From Muscardinus avellanarius (Eukaryota > Chordata > Mammalia > Rodentia > Gliridae), in NCBI GenBank assembly GCA_963383645.1, contig OY726572.1, forward strand, positions 73,185,002-73,249,001: DNA of 64,000 bases, written 5' to 3'. The translations under genes were made by a program, and so were the position numbers. Below the pieces are notes generated by a model. The model saw only the letters and a list, made by a program, of their open reading frames with translations. It did no database searches and was not told the origin of the DNA. Numbering within the stretch: position 1 is the stretch's first letter; every line of letters starts with the position of its first letter. Shown piece by piece: positions 1 through 11,889 of this stretch.

Positions 1-240
1 TCTCTTATACGTTTTGTATATTAACCCTTTGTCTGATGAGAAATTCCTAAATTATTTTCTCCCATTTTGTAGGTTGGCTTTTCCCTCTGTTAATTGCTCC
101 CTTTGCTTTGCAGACTCTTTTAATTTTGATGAAAACTCGTCTGTATATATTTAATCTTATTCCATATAATTTTGGCATCATATCTTCCCAAAATTGTTGC
201 CCAGACTAATGTGATACAGTTTTCATTTACAGTTTAATTA
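1..240 (-). mobile_element. L1 fragment (ORF2 3' region, antisense)
   Basis: Contains the L1 antisense signature TTGTCTGATGAGAAATTC...TTCTCCCATTTTGTAGGTTG, followed by the CTTTGCAGACTCTTTTAATT block. It is old, with frequent substitutions, and runs off the left edge of the window. Confidence 0.7.
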
Positions 241-448
241 TTTTTTACAGTTTTATGTAGTCCAATTCAACTTTTTAATCCATTTTGAGAATTTTTTAAT
301 CTTGTGATATGAATCTACTTTCATTCTTCTGCATGTGTATATCTAGTTGAACAGAAATATATTTAAAATTACTACTCAATATATTTTGATGAATTTATTT
401 ATTTATCATTTAGTTACAAATTATTCTCTTTTTAAAGGTTTTTTTGTT

Positions 449-600
449 GTTTGTTTGTTTGTTTGTTTGTTTGTTTGTTTTTGGTGGTACTGGGGTTCCT
501 GGAAATCCTTCTACCTCTGGGCTACACTCCCAGACCTATTTTTATATTTTTATTTGGAAACAGGTCCTGCAGTCTATAGGTACCACAGACTACAAAGGCT
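449..600 (-). mobile_element. B1/ID dimeric SINE fragment, with (TTTG)n tail
   Basis: Starts with a (TTTG)n run, the reverse complement of a SINE tail. It then shows the antisense right half GGTGGTACTGGGGTTCCTGG and TCTGGGCTACACTCCCAGAC. The left half is truncated at about 600. Confidence 0.75.
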
Positions 601-1300
601 GGCCTGACACAGGACAAGACTGAATCCTGTGTCTATTGGACTTGCCCTGGTATCTGAGGCCCCAGGGGCTGGCCTGGCACTGCGGTGGTCTACAGGCTAG
701 TTCTTCATTTCTATGACAGTTTATTGGAGCCATAGGTACCAGCATGGAGTCTGGACCTCTGGTGGCTGACTTGGAATTTGAGGAGCTGGGGTAAAGTAGG
801 AAGCTGGGTACACGTGTAAAGGCTTGGTGCTTAGAATGATAGAAGCCAGTCTAGAGATGGGCTGGGTGTAAAAACTGTATCTCTGGCACTTATTTGGAGA
901 CTGGAGTTGTGGAGGCTGACCTCACTTTGAGGCAGGCCTTATATCTCAGTCCAGAACTGTATGTTTGGTGTGATGGGAGGTCTGGAGACTGAGTCTGCTG
1001 GTGTCACACTGGAGCCTAAACTTAAGGTGTAACTTTCTGGAAACTGGGGCAATGGGAGTGGGTGTGATATTGAGGTGGGCCTGAGTATTCCATGGGTACT
1101 AAACTGAACAAACTATAGGAGTCTGCCCAGTCTATAATTTGTGTCCACTGCAGAGTTGGGTATACATTTAACTTTCTACCAAGAAGAGAATATATTCTTC
1201 CACTCAGTGCTGCTTGAGGTTAGAAAAAAGATAACATGCATGAAACTAAACTGTCCTTCTTACTATCTTTAGAACATCTATCCTTATTTCTTGCTATACC
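601..1300. other. G-rich stretch with loosely repeated motifs; no gene seen
   Basis: Between about 620 and 1115, loosely related GGAGTCTG, GGCTGGCCTGG and GGAGACTGGAG motifs recur without a fixed period. This resembles non-coding G-rich parts of old L1 elements, but I cannot assign it. No coding signal is visible; the rest is unassigned 3' flank of REG3. Confidence 0.35.
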
Positions 1301-1672
1301 AAGGAACTGAAACCTCTTACTGTGACTCCTGGACACTAATTAAGGTGTTTTTGTGAATAGATGGCTTTTCAAGTTGATGTGTCTGTAGACACAAGTGATA
1401 CAAGATCTTATTCAACTTTGTGGCTAAGGAAATTTTCCAAAATATCCTGTACTCAACACAGAGACTCTTGAAGGTATAACATAAGTCTCCAAGACCAGGA
1501 ACCACACTGTCATCATAAAACACTTGTAAGAATATATCATTACACATATTCCTGAGGCCCAGATGGAAATGTGAGGAACCATGTCTTCTTCCCCATCCAC
1601 TAGCTCATCCTCTTCAAGAAACCTATACAAATAGACACAACGGCATATAAATATAAAATAAAACATCTATTA

Positions 1673-1678
1673 TTTATT
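1673..1678 (-). terminator. Candidate polyadenylation signal of REG3
   Basis: AATAAA on the minus strand lies about 200 nt past the stop codon, which fits the short 3' UTR of REG3 genes. The UTR would include a run of 13 C on the minus strand (13 G at 1801-1813). The cleavage site is not seen directly. Confidence 0.45.
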
Positions 1679-1874
1679 TCTGAGGCCTCAGACCATGATA
1701 TACACAGAAGAGCCTAAAATAATTTTGAGGATGAGGGGAAAGAAGGGACTGTCAAAATTAAGTGGTCAAATTTTGAAATGTGGGGAGGATATGCCCTTCC
1801 GGGGGGGGGGGGGACTTCATACTTGATCCATTGTCAGAGATGAGCTTCACGATAAACATAGGCTGCTCCCTATT

Positions 1875-4800
1875 CTAGTCTTTGAACTTGCAGACATAGG
1901 GTAATTCTTTATTGCAGTCATAATCTATCCACTTCAGAAATCCTGGTGAGAAAGAAGAAGTAAAGTGAATGGGGCTGGTAGGTCCTGTGAATACAGTAAA
2001 GATGCAATGCAGATTGTTGTCCAGAATCTCTTGTCTGTTCTCTCCCTCATGTTCACTGTGTCCAACGCCAGGGGAAAGAGACCCAAAGGAAGGAGAGGTA
2101 GAAAGTGATGGAAATAGAAAACCAACATTACATCTCCCAGCTCAGGATTCTCTGAATGTGAGGACCAAGAATGGAGATGAAAGGAAGTAAGGGAAGAGAA
2201 GCTTCCTCTATTGCTCACCTGAGGTTTGTGACAAGCTCCCACAGTAGCCACGGTCACAAGCAGTGACAGGATTTCTATCCCAGTTGAAGTAATTTAGTAC
2301 ATCAGTGCTGCTCCACTCCCATCCTCCTCCATTGGGTTCTTGACCCTGTAGAGCAGGAGACACAGCCAGTGAAGGGCTTAGCCATAGAGCTCTGCTTGCA
2401 GGACCCCTCTGCTGGAACACATGAGTACTCCCCAGAGACATAGAGTTTGATCACCTCTTCATGTTGTCCAAAGACCTCTAATAGAATAGCCTTCCTGAAT
2501 TCCTCACCCTTACTTAAAAATCCTAGTCAATTATCACAGGAACTTGTGAAATACAAAAAGTAATTATCTTCCTCGCAGAGCATAAGTAATAGAGCATATG
2601 TAGCTCTCCCTAGACTCAAAGATAGAATTATTTCATACAAAGAATATATGGAGTTCATGATAATTTAGGAGAATATTATATAAGCCAGTGAAGACTGTCC
2701 ACAGCTCAGAAAAATGATTTCTAAGACCTCCTGTAAGAACTGTGTAATAACTTATGGTAGGCATATAAACATCATTGGATAACTAGTCACTTCCACGGAA
2801 CTCAAGTCTTCAGAGGGCCTCTAGGACTTTGCCCCAAATGTCACCCAGAATCTGAGCTCTATGGGCCCGGAGGATTTTTCTGAGACTTCAATAAGAGAAT
2901 GGGCCTGGGAGGCAATAGCCACTTGAACAGTAATGGAGAGAAGATGGAATCTCACCTCAGTGGGGTCATGGAGACCAATCCAGACGTGTTCATAGTTGTT
3001 CACAGTGCTCTTGACCAAGGAGGAAACAAATGAGGCCTCACCCCCACTAAGGACAGACACGAGGTATCCTGAGGGCCGCTTCTGGCAGGCCAACTGCATA
3101 GGACATTGAGAAAGGGAGCCTGAGATCTCAATGGGCAATGGCAGGGAGGGGTGTGCATGTGTCAAGGACAAGGGTGCCCAATGCTCATGCCCCAGGAACC
3201 TTGGAGACTGGAGAACCCTCCCCCTATAACACATATGCCCTTCCCTGTGACCCCAAACCCAGCTGTCAGCACTCACATCTGCATTTCTCCAGGATTTGGG
3301 GCTCTTGAACAAGGCATAGCAGTGAGAGCCATAGGCCTTGGCACCCGAGGGACAGCGGATGCGTGGAGAGGACGTTTCCTTCTGGGTGTCCTCACCTGGG
3401 GAGGAGGGAGATGAAGAGAGGGAAGGGTTGATGGGAAGAGCTGGAAGTAGATGAGGACATCACTCTGGGACTGATTATGAGGATATCTTTAGGGAGGTTA
3501 ACCATGTCTCTCACTACCTCTCAGCCTTGCTCTTGCTTTCAAGAATTCTTAATTCCAAAATAGACCTGCTCTATGAGGAGCATCTCTTCATTTTATCCTT
3601 CCTCTTACTCTTCAAGTCTCTTCCAAGTCTTGGCTGAGGATCTCTGTGCTAGGTTCTCTAATCCTCTCCTTCTCTCTCATTCATTACAGACCTCTTCCAC
3701 TATCTTTCTTCAATCCCGCAACATAAATAATGGTGACTGAGTTGGTGTTGATTGCAAATAAGAGTAGTATTAATTGCTAATAGCAATAGCTATACTTAAG
3801 CAAAACAATATTTTTTTTTTTTTTTACTTTGTCTCTGGGATGTCACTCAAAGCTACACCAAGGCTGACCTTGTCCACTAAAAGCTGCCTGCTAGCTGACT
3901 GGCCAGTTGTCATAGCAACTAAGATGCAAAACACTGAATGCTAAAGTTATAGGCACCTGAACCTAGAAGAAAAGAATTTCGCCAACCCTCACAAAAGTTT
4001 AGAACAAGTTAAAAGATAAAAAAGCAAGATACATTGACCCAATATTGATTACTAATAATACAAAGGTAGTCAAAGCCCCCTAAAGCACTCACACTTTGAA
4101 AAAGCTGCATTCCTGTGTCTTTTTCTTCTTATAAAACAAGCTTCCAACATAAGAAAGTAAGTGCTCTTAGATAGAGATAAAGGATGCTGAGACTTACCCA
4201 AGAAAACAGATGGTCAGTACAGCTTTGAATTTTAGAAATAAGAATAAGCAAAAAGCAATGCAGGATCTTGTGAAGTAAATGGAACGTTTTGATTAGTGAT
4301 GTCAGAACTATCTGTTCTTGTGAGGATGAAAAAGAAGCCTAGCAAAAAGACTTAAATGGTGAGATAACTAGTAGGACAATACCTGCTTTGGTGGGAAAAG
4401 AAGAGCCAGGATAAGAGAGACAAGATAAAAAATTTCTTTATTAAGACTAGAATTTAGAAGGCAACAGTATCTCACTTCCTAAGACATTTCATCATGCCTC
4501 TCTCCAACTTGATGCTTTTTTCTATTCTGTCCCCCTTTCTGCTTGTAAAATAAAAAATTCTTGCTTAACCTTGCAAAAGTTCTCACACTTATTTCTATAC
4601 TAGCAAGAATAAGAACCAATGGGGATATCATCCCAAACTATAACCAGAAATTTGAAGTTTTTGACAAGATGGAACTCATCTCATAATATTGATCCTGAAT
4701 TACTCTGGCACTTCCCCCTACTGTCAACCTGAATGGAAAAAAATTCAGGACAGTGAAGGAAGAGAAGGCTGTTTCTCTGAGTATGGATGAACTTCAGCGT

Positions 4801-4964
4801 TTTCACAGAAGACATTCAGGGGCCTTCCTCCTCTTCTTGGCTCCTAACATTCTCAGAGAACATGGTGCCAGTGGCAGAGAGATCTCACCTTGGACCTGAG
4901 ACAGGAGCATCAGGCAGGACAGCAGCATCCAGGACATGCTTCGGTGGGCCAGGGGAGGCAGCAT
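1875..4964 (-). CDS. REG3G: Intact REG3-family secreted C-type lectin, REG3G-like (5 coding exons)
   Basis: Coding exons in transcript order are 4964-4889 (exon 2, from ATG), 3395-3277, 3093-2956, 2345-2219 and 1942-1875 (TAG). All junctions are AG/GT and phases agree (1, 0, 0, 1). The spliced product is 175 residues, the usual REG3 length. Residues 1-26 are a signal peptide ([17 protein letters not shown]). A short acidic prosegment ends at SPR37-IRC, the trypsin cleavage site that activates REG3 proteins. Residues 40-171 form the C-type lectin fold, with Cys at 40, 51, 68, 146, 163 and 171 for three disulfides. EPN at 114-116 is the motif tied to peptidoglycan/carbohydrate binding, followed by GWEWSS. 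Known family role: secreted gut and pancreatic antibacterial lectin that limits contact of Gram-positive bacteria with epithelium. The C-terminus (SGFLKW...LPYVCKFKD) looks more like REG3G than REG3A, but orthology is inferred. Oddity: an extra Cys at 141. Confidence 0.93.
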
Positions 4965-5276
4965 TGTGTCTGTGAATGAAGAGATATCAAACTCACTGAA
5001 GGAAGTGTATTCACAGAAGGTCACACAGGCACCCCCTTCCTCTTGCCTTTCCTCTGTCTGTTCCTGCAAGGATACACTGATCTTGGCCCCGACCATCTCC
5101 ATCAACAGCCCTGGAATGAACTAAAGAGTCTGTAATCTCTGCTTTCCCTGGCAGGTCCCAGGCTTGGCACGGCTGAGTCTCAGAGCTCCTGTGTTCTCTG
5201 AGGACTCTCCTCTGTGTTCTGTAATGTATGAGTAAGAACCCTGCAAGGTTTCCCATCTTCTTTGGGTTCCACTCAC

Positions 5277-5301
5277 CTGTCTTTCAAGGATCTGTGATGG
5301 T
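5277..5301 (-). other. REG3 non-coding exon 1 (5' UTR)
   Basis: On the minus strand the segment ends GAAAGACAG|GTGAGTGG at 5277, a strong splice donor. The start is placed about 25 nt below the TATA box and is approximate. REG genes normally begin with a short untranslated exon, and the next exon (4969-4889) has acceptor TTCATTCACAG five bases before the ATG. Confidence 0.7.
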
Positions 5302-5323
5302 TTCTCATGACAGGCACACTGGA

Positions 5324-5331
5324 CTTTTATA
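5324..5331 (-). promoter_or_regulatory. TATA box of the intact REG3 gene
   Basis: TATAAAAG reads on the minus strand directly upstream of exon 1. The pseudogene copy has TCTAAAAT at the aligned place, so the box has been lost there. Confidence 0.75.
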
Positions 5332-5457
5332 GAGGAGCTGAAGGAGAGGCATTAGAATGAACCACTGCAATGCCCCTACAGGCCGGGGGCCTGGCTAGGT
5401 CTTGGCAGGTATTCAAGGAGATTCCCACCAAGGGGAGGAGACTCTTCCTGGCAAAGC

Positions 5458-5464
5458 CTGGGAA
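5458..5464 (+). promoter_or_regulatory. Candidate type II IL-6 response element (STAT3) of REG3
   Basis: CTGGGAA lies about 130 bp upstream of the TATA box, facing TTCCTGG 13 bp away, so the pair reads TTCC...GGGAA. CTGGGAA is the core of type II acute-phase elements, and REG3 genes are known to be induced by IL-6/IL-22 through STAT3. The pseudogene has CTTGGAA here. A short motif like this can occur by chance. Confidence 0.35.
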
Positions 5465-5564
5465 TCACCACAGCTGCTCCCTCTTTCCTGTTAGCCAGGC
5501 AACTCTGACCCCAGGACAGGTAAGGTTGGAACTTTTCCACTATCTCCCAGATATCCTGTTCTGA

Positions 5565-6940
5565 GAAAGGTTAAGAGGATGAAGCAACCCCATGGTACAA
5601 ATTACACTGTTCCATAGTCCTGAAAATATTGTGACCTTTCATATTAACGGAAAAGAATTGTTAGCAGTGTACTTTCCATCACCCTGGAAGGACTTGCTCC
5701 TTTTGGCATATATATGCACTTCTCTATACCTATCTAGAAAATTTTGACACAAATTAGGAAGTCAAAATTGGTTGGGTTAGGAATTGGTAACATTGAGGAA
5801 CATGGCATATTATTTAAAGAAAAAGAAAAAATTTAAATCAAGGGAAGAAGTAATGGTTCAGGGTCACTGCCTCACCTTTATATTGAAATGTGAAGGACAC
5901 TTGAGTTAATCCTTTAAGGGAACAGTCCAGGCAGGACTCTAAGGACCAGCCACTAAACAGACTTGCCTTTCAGCTGTCTCTGTGTGGGAGACTGAGAAAT
6001 ATAGCTTCTCAGTCATTTGAAACTCTGAGCCAGTGAGCTGATTCCTCAGCGTAGCATCCTCAGAAGGTAAGCACACACCCACTGCTGTCTTAAAGACCCT
6101 GTCGGTGTGGCCTTGAAGATACCATTTCATAGTAAAATGTTATTTTTTGTTATCCCTGCATTGACTTTTGCACTTGACAAGGCCAAAGAAATGTGGTTGA
6201 AATGTTCTGGTGCCTGAGCATTAATGAAGATCATGCCTTAACCTGTATCCTTCATCATTGTGCACTTGCAAAATTCAAAAAGGACATTTTCACTTCAATA
6301 TGCCCTGGCATTATGATGTGAGACTACTAGCACAATAATACAACATAAAAAGTACACCTCAATTCCTTAATACGTGTGTTTTAATAGTCTATATTACTAA
6401 ATAGGTAGCCTGCATACTACAGCTCAGAAGTTCTCTTGAGAAAAGACATTAGCAATGTCACTGTACATGTGACCTCCTGAAAATAGGCTGTGAAAAAGAA
6501 TTCAGTGATTCATATATAGGTATTTTGTTGATATGTTTTCAAAACTGATAAAAGTGACTTTGTAAATAAATGTTTTTAATTCCTGTTTTAATATCATGCA
6601 TTGTATACATCAATGACTCCCATGAATGGAGTTTTCAATAATTTGGGGGTTTCTATAAGTGTCTTGAGATACAAGAGTTTGAGACCTCCTATATAGTACT
6701 AACATTAATGGAATACAGAAGATGAAGTTAGATTTTATTATACACTTGAGTAAAATCTGCTAGGTCCAGAAGGCCGGAAACCCATTGGTACAAATGGCTC
6801 CATTTCTTTTACAAAGGAATATATGAAAATAATGTATGTAATAATCTTAACCTGACAAGGATATGTCAGTCAAATATAAGGTATGGGCCATGGGCTGTGA
6901 TTAGATCCTGATTTTAAACACCCAAAAAAGAAAGATAAAG
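5565..6940. other. Spacer between REG3 copies, no recognised feature
   Basis: AT-rich DNA without repeats or exons that I can recognise. Confidence 0.4.
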
Positions 6941-7168
6941 CCGGGCGTGGCAGCACACACTTGTAATCCCTGTGCTTGGGAGGCTGAGACTGGAGGATCG
7001 CATGGGTTCGAAGCCAGCCTCAGCTTAGTGAGGCTTTCAGTAACTTAATGAGACCCTGTTTCCATATTTTATATGTATATAAGTATATATACATATATTG
7101 TCTGGGAGTATAGCCCAGAGGTAGAAAGCCTCTGGGTTCCACCCCCAGTACCATCAAAAACAGAAAAA
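6941..7168 (+). mobile_element. B1/ID dimeric SINE
   Basis: Left half AAGCCGGGCGTGGCAGCACA; right half GTCTGGGAGTATAGCCCAGA; ends at CCCCCAGTACCATCAAAAA. The linker between the halves has expanded into a TATATA-rich tract. Confidence 0.85.
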
Positions 7169-7439
7169 AGATAGAAAGATAATTATGAGATAATACTGTA
7201 TAATTCCATCACATCCTGATATCGCTGCTGTAGTTTATTTCAATTATTCATGTCCATTAATCACCAGTAAGACTGTTACTATGCCTCATTTAAGCAAATG
7301 TTATGTTTAAGCTTGATTAAAAATACTAAAACTAAAAACATCATTGTATCTTTTTCATGCTTTTTAAATATTTTTCTTTAAATAAATATGAGTTATTGGA
7401 ACTCTATCATTTTCCTTTACCCTCAATGTCCTTTTTACA

Positions 7440-7564
7440 TATATTTGCATTGCAGGATATTTTGGTGTGAGTTCGCTCAGATTTCGTCCATCTTCTAAAG
7501 AAGTCTTTATTTTTCTTTCACTTTTGAAGAATAACACTGTGACCCATGAAATTATAGTTTTGTC

Positions 7565-7596
<32 letters not shown>

Positions 7597-8080
7597 AACA
7601 GATTAAACAGTTCATTCTATTCATGTTTCCTGTTGAAAAGTCTGGTATAATTATTTTTGTTCCTCTGTAGGTAATGTCTTCTAAATCACTTGTTTCTCTG
7701 AAAATCTTCTCTTTGTCTTTGGTGTTCTGTAGGTTGAAGATGATATGTGTAGGTTTAGTTTTCATTAGTTTTCCTACTTAGTCTTCTCTTGATCTTCCTG
7801 AATCTAGACATTGTTTTCTATCATTAAACTAAAAAAAATGCCTAACTAGTTTTCAATTTTTTTCTTTCTTTCTCCTTTTCTTCTTATACTTTTATGACAC
7901 ATAAGTTTTAACCTTTTATAATTACCCCACAGTCCTTGGTGATTTTGTTCCAGGTTTTCATTCCATTTCCTGTTTGAATTTATGTTTGGAAATTTTCTTT
8001 ACAAGAATCTTCAAGCCCACTAACACATCCAAGTTAAAAATAAGTGAGCTAGCTCTTTTCCAACTCCCTTACCTTCTTCA
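7440..8080 (-). mobile_element. Old L1 fragment, antisense
   Basis: Resembles the antisense of old L1 elements: TTTTCTTTCACTTTTGAAG, TTGTTCCTCTGTAGGTAATG and TGATATGTGTAGGTTTAG occur in the expected order. A (CT)n run lies at 7571-7596. Divergence is high. Confidence 0.5.
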
Positions 8081-8329
8081 TAAATGATACTGAGATTGAC
8101 ATTGGTCATTTGACATATGCATATAATATCAGTGGAAGTATTTCTTCAATGAATCTTTTCTCCCCTCACTATTACCATTCTCTAGACCCCCTCCCAGCAC
8201 TCCACTGGTGTTTCTCCTACATTATCTAAATTATCTCTTGTATCCCAATTATTCCTCAGCATCCACCTAAGAAAGAAACATATAACCCTTAACTTTCTGT
8301 GACTGGTTAATCTCCCTAACATAATGTTT

Positions 8330-8640
8330 TATAGAGTTATCCATTTTCCTGCAAATGACATAATTTTGTCCTTCTTTATTGCTGAGTAGAATTCCATTGT
8401 GTGTCTATCCCAAAATTTTATAATCTACTCATCTGTTGATGGATACCTGGATTGGCTCTATGATTTGACTATTTTGAATTGTACTGCTGCAAACATAAAT
8501 ATACATATGCACTATAATATTCTGACTTCAGTCCCTTTGGAAAGATATATAATTTCTAATATGGAGCTTCTGTTACGCATAAGCAGAAATTAAAGGCATT
8601 CTATGTCAGTACATTGTGCATCTGCAAAGATCGAGAAAAA
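8330..8640 (-). mobile_element. L1 ORF2 C-terminal fragment, antisense
   Basis: Antisense of the conserved L1 ORF2 end: TTATTGCTGAGTAGAATTCC, CATCTGTTGATGGATACCTG and AATTGTACTGCTGCAAACAT. Confidence 0.75.
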
Positions 8641-9282
8641 GATTTGGTTTGCTAACTCAGTTCTCTTATTATCCTAAAGATAAATTGTTGAATTAAGATA
8701 TATCCAGATTTTTGTGTGTGCTAGAAAGAAGAAAGTAAAAATGTCTAGTGCTCAATATGTGGGCACTGTAACTGGAAAACTAAGTAACCATTTCTTACTG
8801 TTGCTGACAAAAGCCAGTCTAAGGTGAATGGAAAATTAAAGAAAAATTAATCTTTTCAGGAAATAACTGGAGAAACACTGTTTAAATATCAGAATCTTCT
8901 AAGGCTGTTGTGTCACACCATGAGAGAGAATGTGAAGCAGCATCTGTGCAGGAGAGCAGAACTTTAAACTGCACACAGCACCAGTCTCTAAGAGCAGGAT
9001 CCATGCCCTCATCAACATACAGGATAGAAACACATCATTAGGTATGTCCCAACTTGGGACTGGGTAGAGCTGTTTGGAGCCGGGTCTCCATCCCCAACTA
9101 CCCTCACAAAATCATAAATGTATGAACTAAAATTTGTACTATTTATCTCTGAAACCTCAGAGCCCCCAAAAGACACAGAACAGGCTGCTATGCAGGTAGA
9201 GAGGAGAAGAGATGAGGGAAGTTCAGAAAGAGCTTTCCAGATGTAGGAAAAATGCCCCCTTAAGGGGTGAATCTTTGCCACA

Positions 9283-9300
9283 GTCTCTCTTCTCTCTTCT

Positions 9301-9376
<76 letters not shown>

Positions 9377-9396
9377 CTCTTCTCTTTTCTTTCAAT
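9283..9396. repeat. (CT)n microsatellite
   Basis: Nearly pure CT dinucleotides with CTTCTCTC interruptions at the left, just downstream of the REG3 pseudogene stop on its transcribed side. Confidence 0.95.
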
Positions 9397-9501
9397 CTCT
9401 CCATATATATATTTATATGATGCTTATGTTTTTTCCTTTGCTTTAGATTCATGTTCCTGATGAGCTGCACACAAATATAGTCCGCAGATTTCCTATGATC
9501 T

Positions 9502-11590
9502 CTAGTCCTTAAACCTGAAGAGAGAGGCTAACATGTCATTGCAGTTATAATCTCTTTGTTTCTGAAATCCTGGAGAGAGGAAAGAGGTAAAGTGAATAGG
9601 ACTGGTGAGTGTTGAAAACACAATCAGGAGGCATTTTAGATTCCTGACCCACTAAACCCTCTCCTTCATGGTCACTGTGTCCAACTCCAGGGGGAAAAAA
9701 AATCCAAAGGAAGAGAGGTGAGAAGTAATGGGAGAAACAAACCAGCATTGCATCTCACAGCTCAGAATCACCTGAAAGTGAGGACCAGGAATGGAGAGGA
9801 GGGGAGGAAAGTCCAGACAGAGGGGCTTCCTCTGCTGCTCACCTGAGGTTTGTGACAAGCTCCCAATGTAGCCATGGTCAGAAGTGGTGACAGGATTCCT
9901 CTCCCAGTTGAAGTAGTTCAGCACATCAGTGTTGCTCCACTCGCATCCCTCTCAGTCGTGTTCTTGGCTCTGGAGAGCAGGAGAAAGCCAATGAAAGACA
10001 TGGCCTCCAACCTCTGCCTGCATCATCCTTATTAGGACAATTCGTGCTCCCCATCCTCCTGGGGTCCAGTCCCCAACTGCTGCCCAGAGCTCTCCAACAA
10101 GATTGGCTTCCAAATTCCTCAGTCCTACTTGAAAAATTTCATCAATTATTGCAAGCACTTAAGAAAGACTGAAAGTAATTATCTTTCTTGCTAAGCCTAA
10201 GTGGTAGAGTATATGTAGATTCCTCTGAAATCAAAGACAGTATTACTCCATAAAGAGAAAATATGGATGTCATGATCAGTTAGCAGGCCATCACACACGC
10301 CAGTGCAGACTGTCCAAAGCTCAGAGAACTGACTTCTAAGACTTCATGTGAGAAGTGTGTCAAAGTTGACAGCAAATCCATTAACTTCATCTAATGACTA
10401 GGCACCTCCTCAGAACTCAGACCATCAGAAGGCCTCTAGGACTCCTTTTGCCCCAAATGTTAGCCACATTCTGAGATTTATGTGTGCAGCGAATTTTTCT
10501 AAGCCTGCAAGAAGAGAGTTGGTCTGGGTGATAATAGCCACTTGGAAAGTAATGCAGAGAAGATAGAATTGCACCTCTGTGGGACCATGGATTCCAATCC
10601 AAACATATTTGTAGCTGTTCACAGTGCTCTTGACCAGAGAAGACATGAAGGATGCCTCAGCCCCACTAAGGATAGATATGAGGTGTCTTGAGGGCCACTT
10701 CTTGCAGGACAACTTCATGGGACTTGGAGAAAATGAGAGGGAGCCTGAGATCTCAGTGAACATTGGCAGGGAGGCGTGAGTGTGTGTCAAGGAAAAGGGT
10801 ATTAATGCTCATGCTCAAAGAATCTTGGAAATTGGAGACCATTCCCCCTGTGATCCACATGCCCTTCTCTGTGACCCTCAACCCAAGCTCTCAGTACTCA
10901 CATCTGCATCTCTGCAGAATTTGGGGTTTCTGAAAAGGCATAACAGTGGGAGCCATAGACATTGGTGCCCAAGGGACAGAGGATGTGCAGAGAGAGTACT
11001 TCCTTCTGGGAGTCTTTACCTGGGAAGGAGGGAGATGGAAAGAGGGAAGAGGTGAAGGAAAGAGGTGAAGAGAAGAGCAGGGATTGTATGGAGTGGTCAC
11101 CTTGGGGACTGTTTATGAGGCTATTTTTAGGGAGGAATACCTCATCTATGACTACCTCTCAGCCTTGCTCCTGCTTTCAGGAATTCTTGATCTCAAAATA
11201 GACCACTTTTCATTTCACTCTCTTCTCCTAGGGTGGGCTAAGGGTCCCTAATCTGGGTTCTCCAACACTCTCCTTCTCTATAGTTCATTATGATTTTTTC
11301 TAATTTGATAAATTAGAAATTCTTGTAAAAATATAAATCTATTTCATCCTATCAATGCTTGACCATTCTGGTATCTTGTCCCCACTGTCAAACTGAAGGA
11401 AGAAGGCAGGATGGTGGAGGACAGTGGATGATATTCCCTCTGTGTGGATGCACCACCAGGTTTCTACAGGAGTCAAGCAGGAGCTTTTCTCATTCTCAGG
11501 GATCTTGGTGCCAAGAGTAGAGAATTATGTCCTTGGACCTGAGACAGAAGCATGAGGCAGGAGAGCAGTACCCAGGACATGTTGCAACAT
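9502..11590 (-). pseudogene. Unprocessed REG3 pseudogene, tandem duplicate
   Basis: Exon equivalents in transcript order: 11590-11532, 11019-10902, 10712-10575, 9969-9843, 9569-9502. Order and sizes match the intact neighbour, so this is a genomic duplicate and not a retrocopy. Lesions seen: exon 2 acceptor AG changed to AA (11597-11596) and donor GT to GA (11531-11530); an internal deletion just after the exon 2 ATG, with [16 protein letters not shown] still readable from 11580; exon 3 is 118 instead of 119 nt (base lost in TTGTTC, giving TTTTC), which shifts frame; exon 5 has TGA at 9954-9952 in place of a glycine codon, with EPN changed to EHD; Cys146 is Ile and Cys171 is Phe. Exon 4 is still open (WIGIHGPTE). 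No functional lectin can be made from this copy. Confidence 0.93.
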
Positions 11591-11889
11591 CGTGTTTGTG
11601 AGTGAGGAGACATCAAAGTCACTTAAGGAAGTGTTATCAAAGAGGAGACATGCAGGGACCTCCTGCTTCTTGCCTTTGTTTGCTCCTGTAGGGATACATT
11701 GATCTTAGTCTCATCCATGGCCTCTACAGTCCTGGAATGAACGTGGACATCTATAATCTCTGCTACATCTGACAGCTCAGCCTACCTCTAAGGAGTCTCA
11801 GCACTTCTGCTTTTTTCTGAGGACAGGGACCCTATTCTGCCTTCTCTTATTATATGTGGGGAAAACCCTTTCTAGGGCTGCCATTTTCT

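Noticed and set aside
9012..9470. 152-residue open frame over the CT tract
   Set aside because: Most of it is an Arg-Glu run from (CT)n on the other strand, with no family motif in the rest.
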